Shown one piece after another: positions 1-9,538 of a stretch of DNA of 64,000 bases. Under the pieces are notes generated by a model, which made no database searches, was not told the DNA's origin, and worked only from the letters and a program-made list of their open reading frames with translations. Location: the NCBI GenBank assembly GCA_030847615.1, contig JAUMIR010000014.1, positions 13,740,501 through 13,804,500 of the forward strand, given 5' to 3'. Within the stretch, counting starts at the first letter, position 1; each line of letters starts with the position of its first letter. The DNA is from Gambelia wislizenii. Its lineage: Eukaryota; Chordata; Lepidosauria; Squamata; Crotaphytidae. Made by a program: the position numbers and the translations under genes.

Positions 1-1395
1 AATAGTTTCTTCCTGACATTTTGCCTGCATCTGTGGCTAGCATCCTCAGAAAATGGTTGGGTAGGTGTGTGTGTGGAGTTTATATGCTGTGAACCCCTGT
101 TGGGGAGTATATGTACATTTGTGTAATTGAATGCTTAGTTTCTGGGTATAGAAATGCAAGGCTCGTTAGTGTCTGTTTGGCTAATGGTTGGTTGATGGAG
201 CATTATCTGCTGGGAATCCTCCTGTCCCTGGGTGGAATTCTTTTGTAAGTGTTGAGTTTTGATTCTATTGTATTTGGGAGCTGGGAGCCTTCAATAAGTG
301 ATCTCACCATGGTCTGCCTTAAGAACTCACCAAAATAGCCCCTCAAGGCATCCACCAAGGCCTCCATTTCCAGGAAAGCAGGCAACTTGCAGCCCTCCAG
401 ATATAACTGGACTGCAGTCTGTAGCATCAAACACCATTGGCTGTTGTGGCTAGGGCTGATGGGTGTTGTAGTCTATCCACATCTGGAGGACCCCACATTG
501 CCCAGCCCTAACTTACTGGGATAATACCAGGACTTATAGTGGCAGTTGAAGTTAAGGAAATTTTCACCAGGATTGTGGTGACAGCGTGGGCTCTGAATTC
601 CAGACTCTTCTAAAAAAACAGGTTGACAGATGATAGGTGGTAGGTGATAGCTTCCATGTCAGGTGCACAGTGAAGCCACCCTGGATTTATTGCAGCTTTA
701 AAGAAGATACCCAAGGTGCTGAAACTATTGATGGGATAGGGTCCAGAACCTTGGACAGTGCCTTTAAAACACCTATTGACAAAGCATCAGCCCAAACCCT
801 GGGGCTTTATAGAGCACAAGAGGATGAGTCCATGGACTTTGCAGTTTAAAATTCTACACTGCATAACTCAAATAATATTTTTTTTTAAATGTGCACACTC
901 TTGTTGCTGGGTTCAACATTGTTTTGACCTCTCCAGTTGTGGCTGCTTATTTGTGGGCTGACCAGCTGAGAAAAAGCTAGGATAAATGTCTTGCTTTATA
1001 TAATGCATTCCAGTCTTACAATGGCCTCCTTTACAGACTCCTGATATTCAGTTATTGAATATTTCAGTGTGACCTTTCAGGGGTGGAAGCCTCCCTGTAG
1101 TTTACTCACTGGTAAGCAAGGGACAACGTCTGTGCTGACCCAGTGTGGCACAAGGAAGCTCCTTTATCATTCACTTTGAAGGTGTGGGCAAAGCCATTAT
1201 CCAAGAGCACCACTCAATCAATCTTTAACAAAACAATAATTGCCCTTTCCTCATGTGACAAGATGCCGAACTTTTCTACATTCCTCTCCCATCCTTGCTG
1301 ATTCACCCACATGACACAATCATTTTCAGCCCTAATTATGCACAGTAATGGCATAGCTATGTAGATCCCTTCTGTCCAGAGCTTGGAAGTAACAC
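1..1395. other. No gene seen; mostly unassigned sequence
   Basis: Apart from a short MITE near 380-510 I see no coding signature, RNA gene or long repeat here. The open frames are short (at most 75 codons) and have no family resemblance. The last five bases of the flank (AATAC, 1396-1400) are the left copy of the target duplication of the copia element that follows. Confidence 0.5.
379..510. mobile_element. Short hAT-like MITE with inverted ends
   Basis: The two ends are imperfect inverted copies. The left end reads GCAGCCCTCCAGAT just after GGCAACTT (about 381-402). The right end reads ATCTGGAGGACC followed by ACATTGCCC (481-503). The interior has no coding capacity. Ends of the type GGCAAC...CCCTCCAGAT are typical of small non-autonomous hAT elements in squamates. 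An 8-bp target duplication is not clear, so the class is inferred from the ends only. Confidence 0.5.
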
Positions 1396-1400
1396 AATAC

Positions 1401-1823
1401 TGTAGGAGGAATGAGTTTAAAAATAAAAAATTTATTAAAAATTCTAGGGATCTAGCCCTTTTAAAAGGAAATAAAAAATATCTTCTATAAAAATAAAAAG
1501 ACTTTTACTTTCAAAGTCATGCAGAGTGACGCTTAAGAATTCTGAGAGACAAGCTCAATTAACATTTAAAAGTGTATTCTGAGGTCTGTGGTCTGATCTG
1601 ATCACCCAGTGAATTAGACTCATTACAAAAACAAAGGAGTCAGTTTAAAACGCATATCAAAAGTTTACTGAAGGTATATAAATCTTAATCTACATACTAA
1701 AACAAACTTTTAAAAAGAAAGGTTCCTAACTAACTAGGAGGATTTAGGGTAGAATGACTCACCCAGCATTTAGCGGTAGAGGCTGCATGGTGAACATCAT
1801 GGCATGGCTTCATAGCAGCAAAG
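1401..1823 (-). repeat. Copia left LTR fragment, antisense
   Basis: This stretch is the reverse complement of about the last 393 bases of the sense LTR at 5674-6066. It starts exactly with the LTR 3' terminus at the AATAC duplication. It ends near CATAGCAGC, where the sequence flips to a short sense LTR piece (about 1821-1890). It carries a segment of about 24 bases around 1641-1665 that is also present in the second copia LTR (29680-30309) but missing from this element's own right LTR. The two LTRs are therefore not simple identical copies. Confidence 0.88.
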
Positions 1824-1870
1824 GCTGGGTGAGTCATTCTACCCTAAATCCTCCTAGTTAGTTAGGAACC
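1721..1870. repeat. Perfect 47-bp inverted repeat with 56-base loop
   Basis: Arms 1721-1767 and 1824-1870 are exact reverse complements over 47 bases. The loop is 1768-1823. The hairpin forms where the antisense LTR fragment meets a short sense fragment of the same LTR. A partial direct duplication (AGTTAGTTAGGAAC, near 1855-1868 and 1872-1885) follows immediately, and then internal pol sequence begins. This marks the fold-back breakpoint of the element. Confidence 0.93.
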
Positions 1871-1918
1871 CAGTTAGTTAGGAACGTTTCTTTCAAGAGC
1901 TCCCTCTATTCAGTAAAA

Positions 1919-3158
1919 ATGAGCACATCTAGAGGCAACAGAGTAGTTTTCAAAAAGAATGCATGTTATGGTCTTCATGGCAAACATTTGATTTTTAAAG
2001 GCACTCTAAAGGATGATGGCCTTTATCACATGGAGATCAGTGATTCAAATGCCAATGTTGCCATTCAGTGTAAACACAAAGACTGCATAAATTTATGGCA
2101 TAAAAGATTTGCTCATAGAAATGTTGAATGCATAAAGAAATTGGCTAATCAAGAGCTAGCAAGAGACTTTCATTTCAAGAACTGTTGTGTGAATGAAAGG
2201 TGTGTGGAATGCATTAAAGTTAAAGCTACTGCACTTTCACACAAGCCTCTCACAGAAAGACAGTCTACTAAAACTCTTGAGTTGATCCATTCTGATCTCT
2301 GTGGGCCATTTAGACAGAAATCAGTTGGTGGAAACCTCTATTTCTTGACACTCACAAATGATTTCAGCAAATATTGCCATTGCTACCTCCTAAGGGAGAA
2401 AAGTCAAGCTTTTGAAAAGTTCAAAGAGTACTTTAATTATGTCACTAATAAATTCAATTATAAAATTCAAAATTTGAGGATGGATAATGGCTCTGAATTT
2501 GTCAATACTCAATATGATGAGTTCTTAAAGGAACATGGCATCAGACACCAGACTACTGGAATTTATAGTCCTCAACAAAATGGTTTATCAAAGAGTATGA
2601 ACCGTACCTTAAAGGAAATGGCAGTTGCAATGCTTTTACAGGCTAACATGTCTAAAGCTTACTGGTCTGAGGCAATTCTCAGTCACATACTTATACAATA
2701 GACTTCCAGCCAGATCCAGAGATGTTACTCCATTTGAATTGTGGCATGGTGTGAAACCCAGACTAAACCATCTCAGGGTTTTTGGATCTAAAGCTTATAC
2801 ATACATTCCCAAACAGAAAAGAGATAAACTGGACTGTAGAAGTGAAGAGGGAATTTTTATTGGATATGCCAAAGGTGCTTACAAAATCCTGGACCCTGAT
2901 GGACGCACACTGAGAATAACAAGTGCTGTTTATATTAATGAAAGACCTCAATTTAATTCTAATCCAAACAAAGAATTCTATTCAGATGTGCTTGCAATGG
3001 AAGAAGACCCTGGTTCCCAGCGGCAGCCACAGCGTGTGCAGCTCTTTCACCCTCCTGCAAGTGCTTCACATCCAGAAGGGGCTCCCTCAGCCCAGGACTT
3101 TCCAGAGGATGGAGGACCAGACGGCGCGCCACGGGCAGAGCCAGGAACTCAAGTCTAG
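1919..3158 (+). pseudogene. Copia integrase region (broken)
   Basis: The first frame (1919-2701) begins within or just before the GAG-pre-integrase zinc region (LWHKRFAH) and runs into the integrase core. The first catalytic Asp is seen in IHSDLCGP and the second in RMDNGSEF. The third position, normally Glu in the motif around PQQNG..., is Lys (NGLSKSMNRT), so the DDE triad is lost. A frameshift near 2690 moves the C-terminal part (RLPARSRDVTPFELWHG, FGSKAYTYIP) to another frame, which continues to a stop at 3158. In an active element this enzyme inserts cDNA into the genome. Gag and protease should lie upstream but are absent. Confidence 0.88.
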
Positions 3159-4263
3159 GTGAGACAATCTGTGACGGGTAACAGGGGAGTGCCTCCTTTG
3201 AGATTCTCCTATCTAGCCACAGAGGAAAGCCTTCTGGAACCCTCTGATTGGCAGAAGATCAAAGGATTGTCAAAGTCTGATTCTGAGAAATGGGTGAAAG
3301 CAGCAATAGAGGAAATGGAGTCTTTATATAAGAATAAAACTTGGACTTTGACAGAATTGCCAAAAGGCAAGAAGGCAATTGGCTGCAGATGGGTCTTTAT
3401 GACAAAGCAAAATGCAAAAGGGGAGATTGAAAGATATAAAGCCAGACTTGTAGCTAAAGGTTACAATCAGCAATTTGGAGAAGATTTTCATGAAACTTTC
3501 TCCCCAGTAGTTACACACACAACTATTAGAACCTTATTGGCTGTTGCAGCTTCCAAGAAAATGCATGTACAACATCTAGATGTGAAAACAGCATTTCTTT
3601 ATGGAGATCTAGATGAGGAAATGTACATGGAACAGCCTTCAGGATTCCAAGTACCTGGAAAGGAGCATCTAGTGTGTAAACTTGAGAAAAGCTTGTATTA
3701 AAACAAGCAGCCAAGAAATGGCACACAAAGTTAAATCAGCTCCTTATCAACGAAAGATTTACTCCAGGCACTGTTGATCAATGTGTTTCCAAAGATTCAG
3801 AAACAATCGATGGACTTACATTGCAAGGTATGTTGATGATTTGATTCTGTGCAGTCAAGACAAAGCAGATAGTCAAGAGATACTCCTGAATCTCCAGAAA
3901 GAAATAGATATTAAAGTTTGGGAGACATCTCACACTCTCTTGGAGTACAAGTTGAAAGAGACCATGATGGGAGCTTCTTTCTTAATCAAAAGCAAAAGCT
4001 TATAGATCTTCTGGACTGTCTTGGCTTAAAAGATGCAAAGGATGCTCAAATACCAATGGAAGTAGGTTTCTTCAAGAGCAATGAGGCATCTGAACCTTTG
4101 AGAGACAGTGAAAAGTACAGAACTGCAGTTGGAAAACTTCTGTATATAGCGAATTTCACTAGACCTGATATTGAAAATGCTGTTGACTTCTTATGTAGAA
4201 TGGCTAATTCTCCTACTCTTCGAGATTTTACTGCAGTGAAAAGAATTTCAAGATATTTAAAAA
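3159..4263 (+). pseudogene. Copia reverse transcriptase region (broken)
   Basis: The frame 3159-3701 holds the N-terminal RT (KWVKAAIEEMESL, IGCRWVF, YKARLVAKGYNQ, FSPVV, LDVKTAFLYGDL with the first catalytic Asp). A stop follows SLY at about 3699. The YVDD active-site box is readable around 3829-3840 (ARYVDDLILCSQ) in the 3781 frame. A further frame change gives LLYIANFTRPDI and ISRYLK up to about 4262. A CR1 begins at 4264 and separates this from RNase H. RT copies element RNA into cDNA; this copy has at least one stop and one frameshift. Confidence 0.9.
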
Positions 4264-4878
4264 GGCCAATGCAATTTTGGGCTGCATCAATAGAAGTATA
4301 GTGTCCAGATCAAGGGAAGTCCTAGTGCCGCTCTATTCTGCCTTGGTCAGACCTCACCTAGAATACTGTGTCCAGTTCTGGGCACCACAATTCAAAAAGG
4401 ATATTGACAAATTGGAGCGTGTCCAGAGAAGGGCAACTAAAATGGTGAAAGGTCTGGAAACCATGCCTTATGAGGAGAGACTTAGGGAGCTGGGTATGTT
4501 TAACCTGGAAAAAAGATGGTTAAGAGGCGATATGATAGCCCTGTTTAAGTATTTGAAGGGGTGTCACGTTGAGGATGGAGCAAGCTTGTTTTCTGCTGCT
4601 CCAGAGATTGGAACACGGAGCAATGGATGCAAGCTCCAGGAACAGAGATTCCACCTCAACATTAGGAGGAACTTTTTGACAGTAAGAGCTGTTCGGCAGT
4701 GGAACGCACTCCCTCGGAACGTGGTGGGGTCTCTTTCCTTGGAGGCCTTTAAACAGAGGCTGGATGGCCATCTGTCAGGGATGCTTTTATCATGATTTCC
4801 TGCATGGCAGGGGGTTGGACTGGATGGCCCTTGTGGTCTCTTCCAACTCTGCAATTCTATGATTCTATGATTCTATGA
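4264..4878 (+). mobile_element. CR1 LINE 3' fragment nested in copia
   Basis: A 5'-truncated CR1 contains the last part of ORF2 as one open frame of 172 codons (4277-4795; [36 protein letters not shown]). The short 3' UTR ends in repeated ATTCTATG at 4853-4878. It interrupts the copia pol gene between RT (KRISRYLK) and RNase H (ADFKLMLP). Comparison with the second copia shows that only a few target bases were lost at the junction. Confidence 0.93.
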
Positions 4879-5395
4879 CCGCTGACTTCAAACTGATGCT
4901 GCCAGCATGTGACAAACCACGACTGATTACCTATGCAGATGCCGATTAGGGCAGCGATACGGTGGAGAGGAAATCAACCAGTGGAAACATCATCTTTTAC
5001 GGTGGTGGAGCAGTAAGTTGGACAAGTCGGAAGCTGAGTACAATAGCAGATAGTTCCACAGGTGCCGAGTGCGTCTCAGCGAAAACAGCTTGTGATGAAA
5101 TCAAATGGCTGCAGAATTTGCTTCTAGATCTTGGGATAAAAGAACCCAAACCAACCATTCTGATGCAAGACAATCAAAGCTGTATCAAAATTTCTCAGAG
5201 TGACAAGCCTCTGAAGAAGAACATAGGCATTGCTTTCCACAGGGTGAGAGAGATGTGCCAGAGTCAACTTGTTCAACTGGAGTACTGCAACTCAGAAGAA
5301 ATGATAGCTGATATTTTAACTAAGCCTCTTCCTAAGGACAGTTTCCTGAAACTACGAGAAGAAATGAAGATTGTTCATGGAGTACCCTACGATTG
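4879..5395 (+). pseudogene. Copia RNase H region (broken)
   Basis: After the CR1 the pol frame resumes with ADFKLMLPACDKP, then ITYADAD followed by a TAG stop where the second copia copy has Trp (ADADWGSD). The open frame 4962-5395 contains KSTSGNIIF, the AVSWTSRK stretch, SSTGAE, ILMQDNQSCI and the C-terminal ILTKPLPKDSF signature of copia RNase H. The enzyme would degrade the RNA strand during reverse transcription. The stop removes the N-terminal catalytic Asp from the main frame. Confidence 0.9.
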
Positions 5396-5405
5396 AGAAG
5401 GGGAA
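5395..5405 (+). other. Polypurine tract upstream of copia LTR
   Basis: GAGAAGGGGAA lies just before the right LTR (starts TGTAGTATG at 5407). Its position and composition fit the plus-strand primer site of an LTR retrotransposon. The same tract is present in antisense next to the LTR of the second copia copy near 30311-30322. Confidence 0.7.
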
Positions 5406-5406
5406 T

Positions 5407-6066
5407 TGTAGTATGTGGGGAAATAATTATTGTAATGTAAAACAGTCTTGTGTACCCCATTCACATCCTAAGATAAATATAGGAATTTTCCCTGCATGCT
5501 TCTGTTCTCCCAAACTCCCTTTCTCTTATTTCACTGGGCACTTCCAGCCAATCGGAGTGCTGGGTCATTCAACACATGACCTAATTTAAATTTTATTGCT
5601 CTTTGTGACTCTCTTTTAAGTTAGAGTCTCCATGCGGCTGTAGCCATCTTATCTAGCCATCTTATGTAGCCATGCTGCTATGAAGCTATGCCATGATGTT
5701 CACCATGTAGCCTCTACTGCTAAAGGCTGGGTAAGTCATTCTACCCTAAATCCTCCTAGTTAGTTAGGAACCTTTCTTTTTAAAAGTTTGTTTTCGTATG
5801 TAGATTAAGATTGATATACCTTCAGTAAACTTTTGTTTGTTTAATGAGTCTAATTCACTGGGTGATCAGATCAGACCACAGACCTCAGAATACACTTTTA
5901 AATGTTAATCGAGCTTGTCTCTCAGAATTCTTAAGCATCACTCTGCATGACTTTGAAAGTAAAAGTCTTTTTATTTTTTAAAGAAGATATTTTTTATTTC
6001 CTTTTAAAAGGGCTAGATCCCTGGAATTATTAATACATTTTTATTTTTAGACTCATACCTCCTACA
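5407..6066 (+). repeat. Copia 3' LTR
   Basis: The LTR starts TGTAGTATG and ends CATACCTCCTACA, with TG...CA termini and a short inverted terminus TGTAG/CTACA. Length is about 660 bases, close to the 630-base antisense LTR of the second copy at 29680-30309. The downstream AATAC (6067-6071) repeats the five bases before 1401. It lacks a segment of about 24 bases that both other LTR copies have. Confidence 0.88.
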
Positions 6067-6079
6067 AATACAGGTAACG

Positions 6080-6300
6080 TTGTTATCTGCAGTTGTTGTT
6101 TATGTGCCTCCAAGTTGACCAACTTATAACAAACCTATCCTAGGGTTTTCTTGACAAGATTTGTTCAGAGGGTGTTTGCCTTGCTCTGAGACTGACAGAG
6201 AATGACTTGTTGAATGTCACCCAGTGGGTTTCCATGGCTGTGTGGGGATTTGAACCCTGGACTTCTGGAGTCCTAGTTAAACACCCAAACCACTACAACA
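6080..6300 (-). mobile_element. tRNA-headed SINE, antisense
   Basis: Read on the minus strand, the copy starts with a tRNA-like promoter: TAGTGGTTTGGG (A-box-like) and GGGTTCAAATCC (B box, near 6253-6264). The body follows with AACCCACTGGGTGAC, AAGAAAACCCTAGGATAGG and a tail ending near GGAGGCACATAAACAACAAC. This arrangement is typical of squamate tRNA-derived SINEs. It lies just outside the copia right LTR. Confidence 0.75.
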
Positions 6301-6343
6301 AACCTCCTATGAATAAATCCTCAGGATTTATTCATAGGAGGTT
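6301..6343. repeat. Perfect 21-bp palindrome with one-base centre
   Basis: Arms 6301-6321 and 6323-6343 are exact reverse complements (AACCTCCTATGAATAAATCC and its mirror, plus one base) around a single C. It sits precisely between two antisense SINE copies. It reads like a fold-back junction. Confidence 0.92.
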
Positions 6344-6485
6344 TGCCACTGATTTCCTCTTGGGTTGAGAGAGTGGGACTTGCCCGTGGTCACCCAGTTG
6401 GTTTCTACAATGCAGCAGAGATTTGAACCCTGGACTCCTGGAGTTCTGGACTCAAACCACTACAACATGCTACCTCTCAGAGGTA
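6344..6485 (-). mobile_element. Second tRNA-headed SINE copy, antisense
   Basis: The order on the minus strand matches its neighbour: GTAGTGGTTTGAG, then GGGTTCAAATCTC (B-box-like), then CAACTGGGTGACC, then GAGGAAATCAGTGG. The tail is truncated at the palindrome 6301-6343. It was probably produced with, or by a template switch from, the neighbouring copy. Confidence 0.68.
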
Positions 6486-6925
6486 TGTTTTCAGAGGAGG
6501 AGGTTTGTTGCCTTCTGATGAATCCAGAAGCAATATCAAAATGAAAAGTCTAAAAGAGTATAAAAACTATGCCTATGACAAACATCCACCAAAAGCCTTT
6601 TGAAACACAAAAACCTTAATACAGATACCTTCTGCTGTTGCTGCACCCCTTCTGCTTGTTTCTGACTTATAGTGACCCCAAGGTGAGAAGATTGGCTCAG
6701 GAGGAGTTTACCTTTGCCTGCCTCTAAAGCTGAGCAGGGAATTTATCCCTGTTTTGCCAGTCCTAGTCCAACATGCAAATCACTATGCCCCCATTGGATC
6801 TCTGAAGAGCCTCTACAGCAAAATCCCTTCCCTCACCTCTGACAGTTAGTCTGAGCAGTAGTGGGGGAAACTCACTAGTTTCCCAAAGGAAAGCACATGA
6901 TCTCATACTCTGGTCCTCTGGAATG
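6486..6925 (-). other. Degenerate SINE-like sequence, no gene
   Basis: Around 6630-6795 the minus strand keeps weak similarity to the tRNA-headed SINE body (TAGTCCAACATGC, GGGATAAATTCCC, CCTTGGGGTCACTATAAGTC). The rest has no recognisable content. Confidence 0.4.
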
Positions 6926-6944
6926 CAGTGCCATGGAGAAGGCT

Positions 6945-7045
6945 AAATTATCTCATAACACTACAAATCTCAGAATTCCATAGCATTGAACAATGGCAGT
7001 TAAAGTGGTGTCAAACTGGAATATTTCTGCAGTGTGGCAGTAGCC
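6945..7045 (-). mobile_element. MITE fragment shared with 17.4 kb
   Basis: The block CAATGGCAGTTAAAGTGGTG followed by TCAAACTGG and TTTCTGCAGTGTGG is the reverse complement of a block at about 17385-17450 (CTGCAGAAATTATGCAGTTTG...ACCACATTAATTGCCATGG). Two dispersed copies indicate a short interspersed transposon remnant. The class is not resolved. Confidence 0.5.
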
Positions 7046-7345
7046 CCAGAGGATGTTTTCTTCAGCTGCCCCTAGACTCTGGAATGGCCTGCCAGAAGAG
7101 AGTCAACAGTTGAATACACTGTCTAAATTTAAAAAAGCATTAAAGACCACTCTCTTCCGGCAAGCCCATCCAGATTGATTTTTTAACTATGAATTTTAAA
7201 TTGTTTTAATATGGATTGGTTTTGTTTGTTTTTTAAAACTGATATTATGTATTTTAATGGGTCAATGTATGTTAATCGGTATGTATTTTAACTGTGCAAA
7301 TCTGTTGTTCCCCTCCTCAATCCATGGGGAGAGAGGTGGATAAGA
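7046..7345 (+). mobile_element. L2-type LINE 3' fragment
   Basis: The sequence encodes a remnant of the end of the L2 ORF2 (PRLWNGLPEE, then FKKALKTTLFRQAHPD), matching the end of the open L2 frame at 38527-39561. It is followed by an AT-rich 3' UTR and the typical end GGGGAGAGAGGTGGATAAGAAATAATAA. Only the terminal 300 bases remain. Confidence 0.75.
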
Positions 7346-7840
7346 AATAATAACAATTATTATGATGATTCTAACAAAGGAATACTGACAAAAGCTGATG
7401 GTTCTAAGCAGCTTATTTCTCTCTAGTGTCTTGCTTTCTCCACAGCTACTGCACCTTCATAGGAGTAGTCATGGTGTAGTCAATTGTGCATTGGATTACA
7501 ACTCTGGAGACCAGGGGCTCTTTTACATGGCAGTTTTTTATCCCAGGGAGAAACAAGATACCTTCATCCTGAGTTCATCTCTTATTGTTTACACGATTTG
7601 TCATGGGTAGCATAAGTCTTGTTTTTTTGGATTTGTTGTTCTGAGTACCTCCATCCCAGGATTGGGGCACACAGCAGAGCAGTATTTTGATTGGTCAGAC
7701 TTTGGAGGGGACGGGCTTGCAAAGGAAGCCTGGAAATTCTGGATCTGCTATTTTGGGAATGGTCAGTCTTGGAGAACCACCCCCACTTCTGCTGGCCACA
7801 GCTATCCTCACCTCTAAAGAGAACCCCCATCCCCTTCCCC
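7346..7840. other. No gene seen
   Basis: I see no family signature in this stretch. Open frames are short and overlap on opposite strands. Confidence 0.4.
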
Positions 7841-8068
7841 ACTTCTTTTCCTTCTAATAGAAAGTAATGCTTTAAGTTCTGGCTGTCCCCACACTCCTCC
7901 CACCATTTCTTTTCCTTCCAAAAGAAAGCAATGCTTTAAGTTCTGTTTGTCCCCCCACTCTTCCCCCTCACTTCTTTTCCTTCCAATAGAAAGCAAGGCT
8001 TTAAGTGCTTTCTGTCCCCCACTCCTCCCCCCACTTCTTTTCCTTCCAACAGAAAGCAATGCTTTAAG
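7841..8068 (+). repeat. Minisatellite of about 64 bp, four copies
   Basis: The unit starting ACTTCTTTTCCTTC, with AGAAAGCAATGCTTTAAG in its middle and a C-rich stretch, begins at about 7841, 7905, 7970 and 8033. The period is 63-65 bases. Overlapping open frames on both strands (for example 7814-8059 minus) are translations of this repeat, not genes. Confidence 0.85.
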
Positions 8069-8404
8069 CGAGGCTGAGCCACAACCTGGAGGAGGAGGGA
8101 GGGAGGGGCTGGTGGCTCTCAGCTGGCTGCAGCTTCTGCCAGCTGGGTATCAAGAATTGCAAGGCTTCCCTTGCAAGCCTGCCCCTTCCAAAGTCCAAGC
8201 AATCAATATTCAGCCCATGTCCTGGGATGGTTCCTGATTGTTCAAACAACCAATAGCACAGGTTGTCTCGGACTTTCCTAAAATGGTCCTGAAAAATAGA
8301 GGGGTGGAAAGTATGGGTTAACTGGGCTTTTTGCTACCCCCTCCTTCTGAATAGCCCATGATGTGTGTGAACTTATAGGGATTGACACAAATTCTTCTCC
8401 AGCT

Positions 8405-8630
8405 TTTTTGTCGTGTAAACGTTCCCCAGGGTTCAAATCCCTGCTCAGCAATGGAAACCCACTGGGTGACCTTGGGATAGTCACATTCTCTCAGCCGCAG
8501 AGGAAGGTTTTAAAAGCAAACCCCCTTTGCACCAATCTTGCAAAGAAAACCCCATTGTAGGATTACCCTATGGTACCCCTAAGTCAAGATGAGTTGAAGG
8601 CACACAACAACTACACCTTCTGTTTTTCAT
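8405..8630 (+). mobile_element. tRNA-headed SINE, sense
   Basis: The B box CAGGGTTCAAATCCC (8430-8444) is followed by AACCCACTGGGTGACC, a body with GCAAAGAAAACCCC, and a tail GATGAGTTGAAGGCACACAAC. The A-box end is degraded. The tail resembles that of the 5S-headed SINE at 10810-11037, so the two SINE types share a 3' body. Confidence 0.7.
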
Positions 8631-9538
8631 CTTCAGTTCCTGCCTCCTGTCATGCCATAATGACACCGGTGTACTGCCCCAAGTTATGGAGTTATTATGG
8701 GATAGTGCATCAAGGAGGATGCTGATGGAAAGTTAACTCTTTCAGTCTGTGCCATAACATTTTGAATTCTATAGGTTCTTGACTATTTGCACTGGTGACA
8801 AGGGTCCCAACCACTGCAACCACCTTCTTGAAATAAATAAATTTTAAAAACTCTTACTGTTTTGAGGTGTATGTCTTTTTCTTTGATTTGTAGTTTAGAG
8901 CTGTATGTGCTCTTCTGTCTGCATTTCACTTTTTAAGGTTGCCAGATCATTCCATTGTTAGCTGCCATGGATGGTCAGTGCTAGAACATAAAGGGGAACC
9001 ATAAATGATTTAACCAACAAGCAAGCCACCACAATGCATTCTGAAGATGGCAGTCAAAGATCAGCGGGTATAAAGAAGTTATGGCTGTTACGAATGGCTG
9101 CAGAAAGTTTGCCATGCTCCTATCTCTAGTACAGTTTTGGACAACTAAAAACAGCAGTTTTGAATGCTGGTGTGTGATTTGGGCTTTGTTTCTTTGTTTG
9201 TTGAGGTGAAACAGTTGCCTGTGTTTTTCTTTGTCTATAAGAACATGCTGGAAGCTTGCAAGCTGAATGTTCTCCAGCAATGATGAAGGGGGAGGGATGC
9301 ATCCAGCTTTTCCACCAAGCCACCCACATCCTTAAAAATTCTTTTGCCTTCAAACAGACATTAGAGATTTGATCTAAAGGAAATTTTCATTAATGCTGAT
9401 GTTATAGGAAAGGAAATGGAATGTATGAACTGGATCTACTGGTAGTTCATCTTGTTGGCCAAGAGAACCATGGAGGAGGTGGTGGTGGGGATAGCAAGCA
9501 GGAAGGAAATCAAGAATGACGGGAGGGAGGGGGAAGGG
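8631..9538. other. No gene seen
   Basis: Unassigned sequence. The longest open frames (99 and 75 codons, minus) have no recognisable domain and no plausible gene context. Confidence 0.4.

Larger units (their letters stand above)
1401..6066 (+). mobile_element. Ty1/copia retrotransposon with an inverted left LTR
   Basis: An integrase-RT-RNase H pol order, GAG-pre-integrase motif, YVDD box and copia-type RNase H identify a Ty1/copia (Pseudoviridae-type) element. The unit is flanked by a perfect 5-bp direct repeat, AATAC, at 1396-1400 and 6067-6071, as expected for copia integration. The right LTR (5407-6066) is in sense orientation. The left LTR piece (1401-1823) is antisense, so both outer ends begin or end with the same LTR terminus (TGTAGGAG on the left, CTCCTACA on the right). 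The 5' internal region (primer site, gag, protease) is missing. Stops, a frameshift, a lost integrase glutamate and a CR1 insertion (4264-4878) show the copy is dead. Confidence 0.9.
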
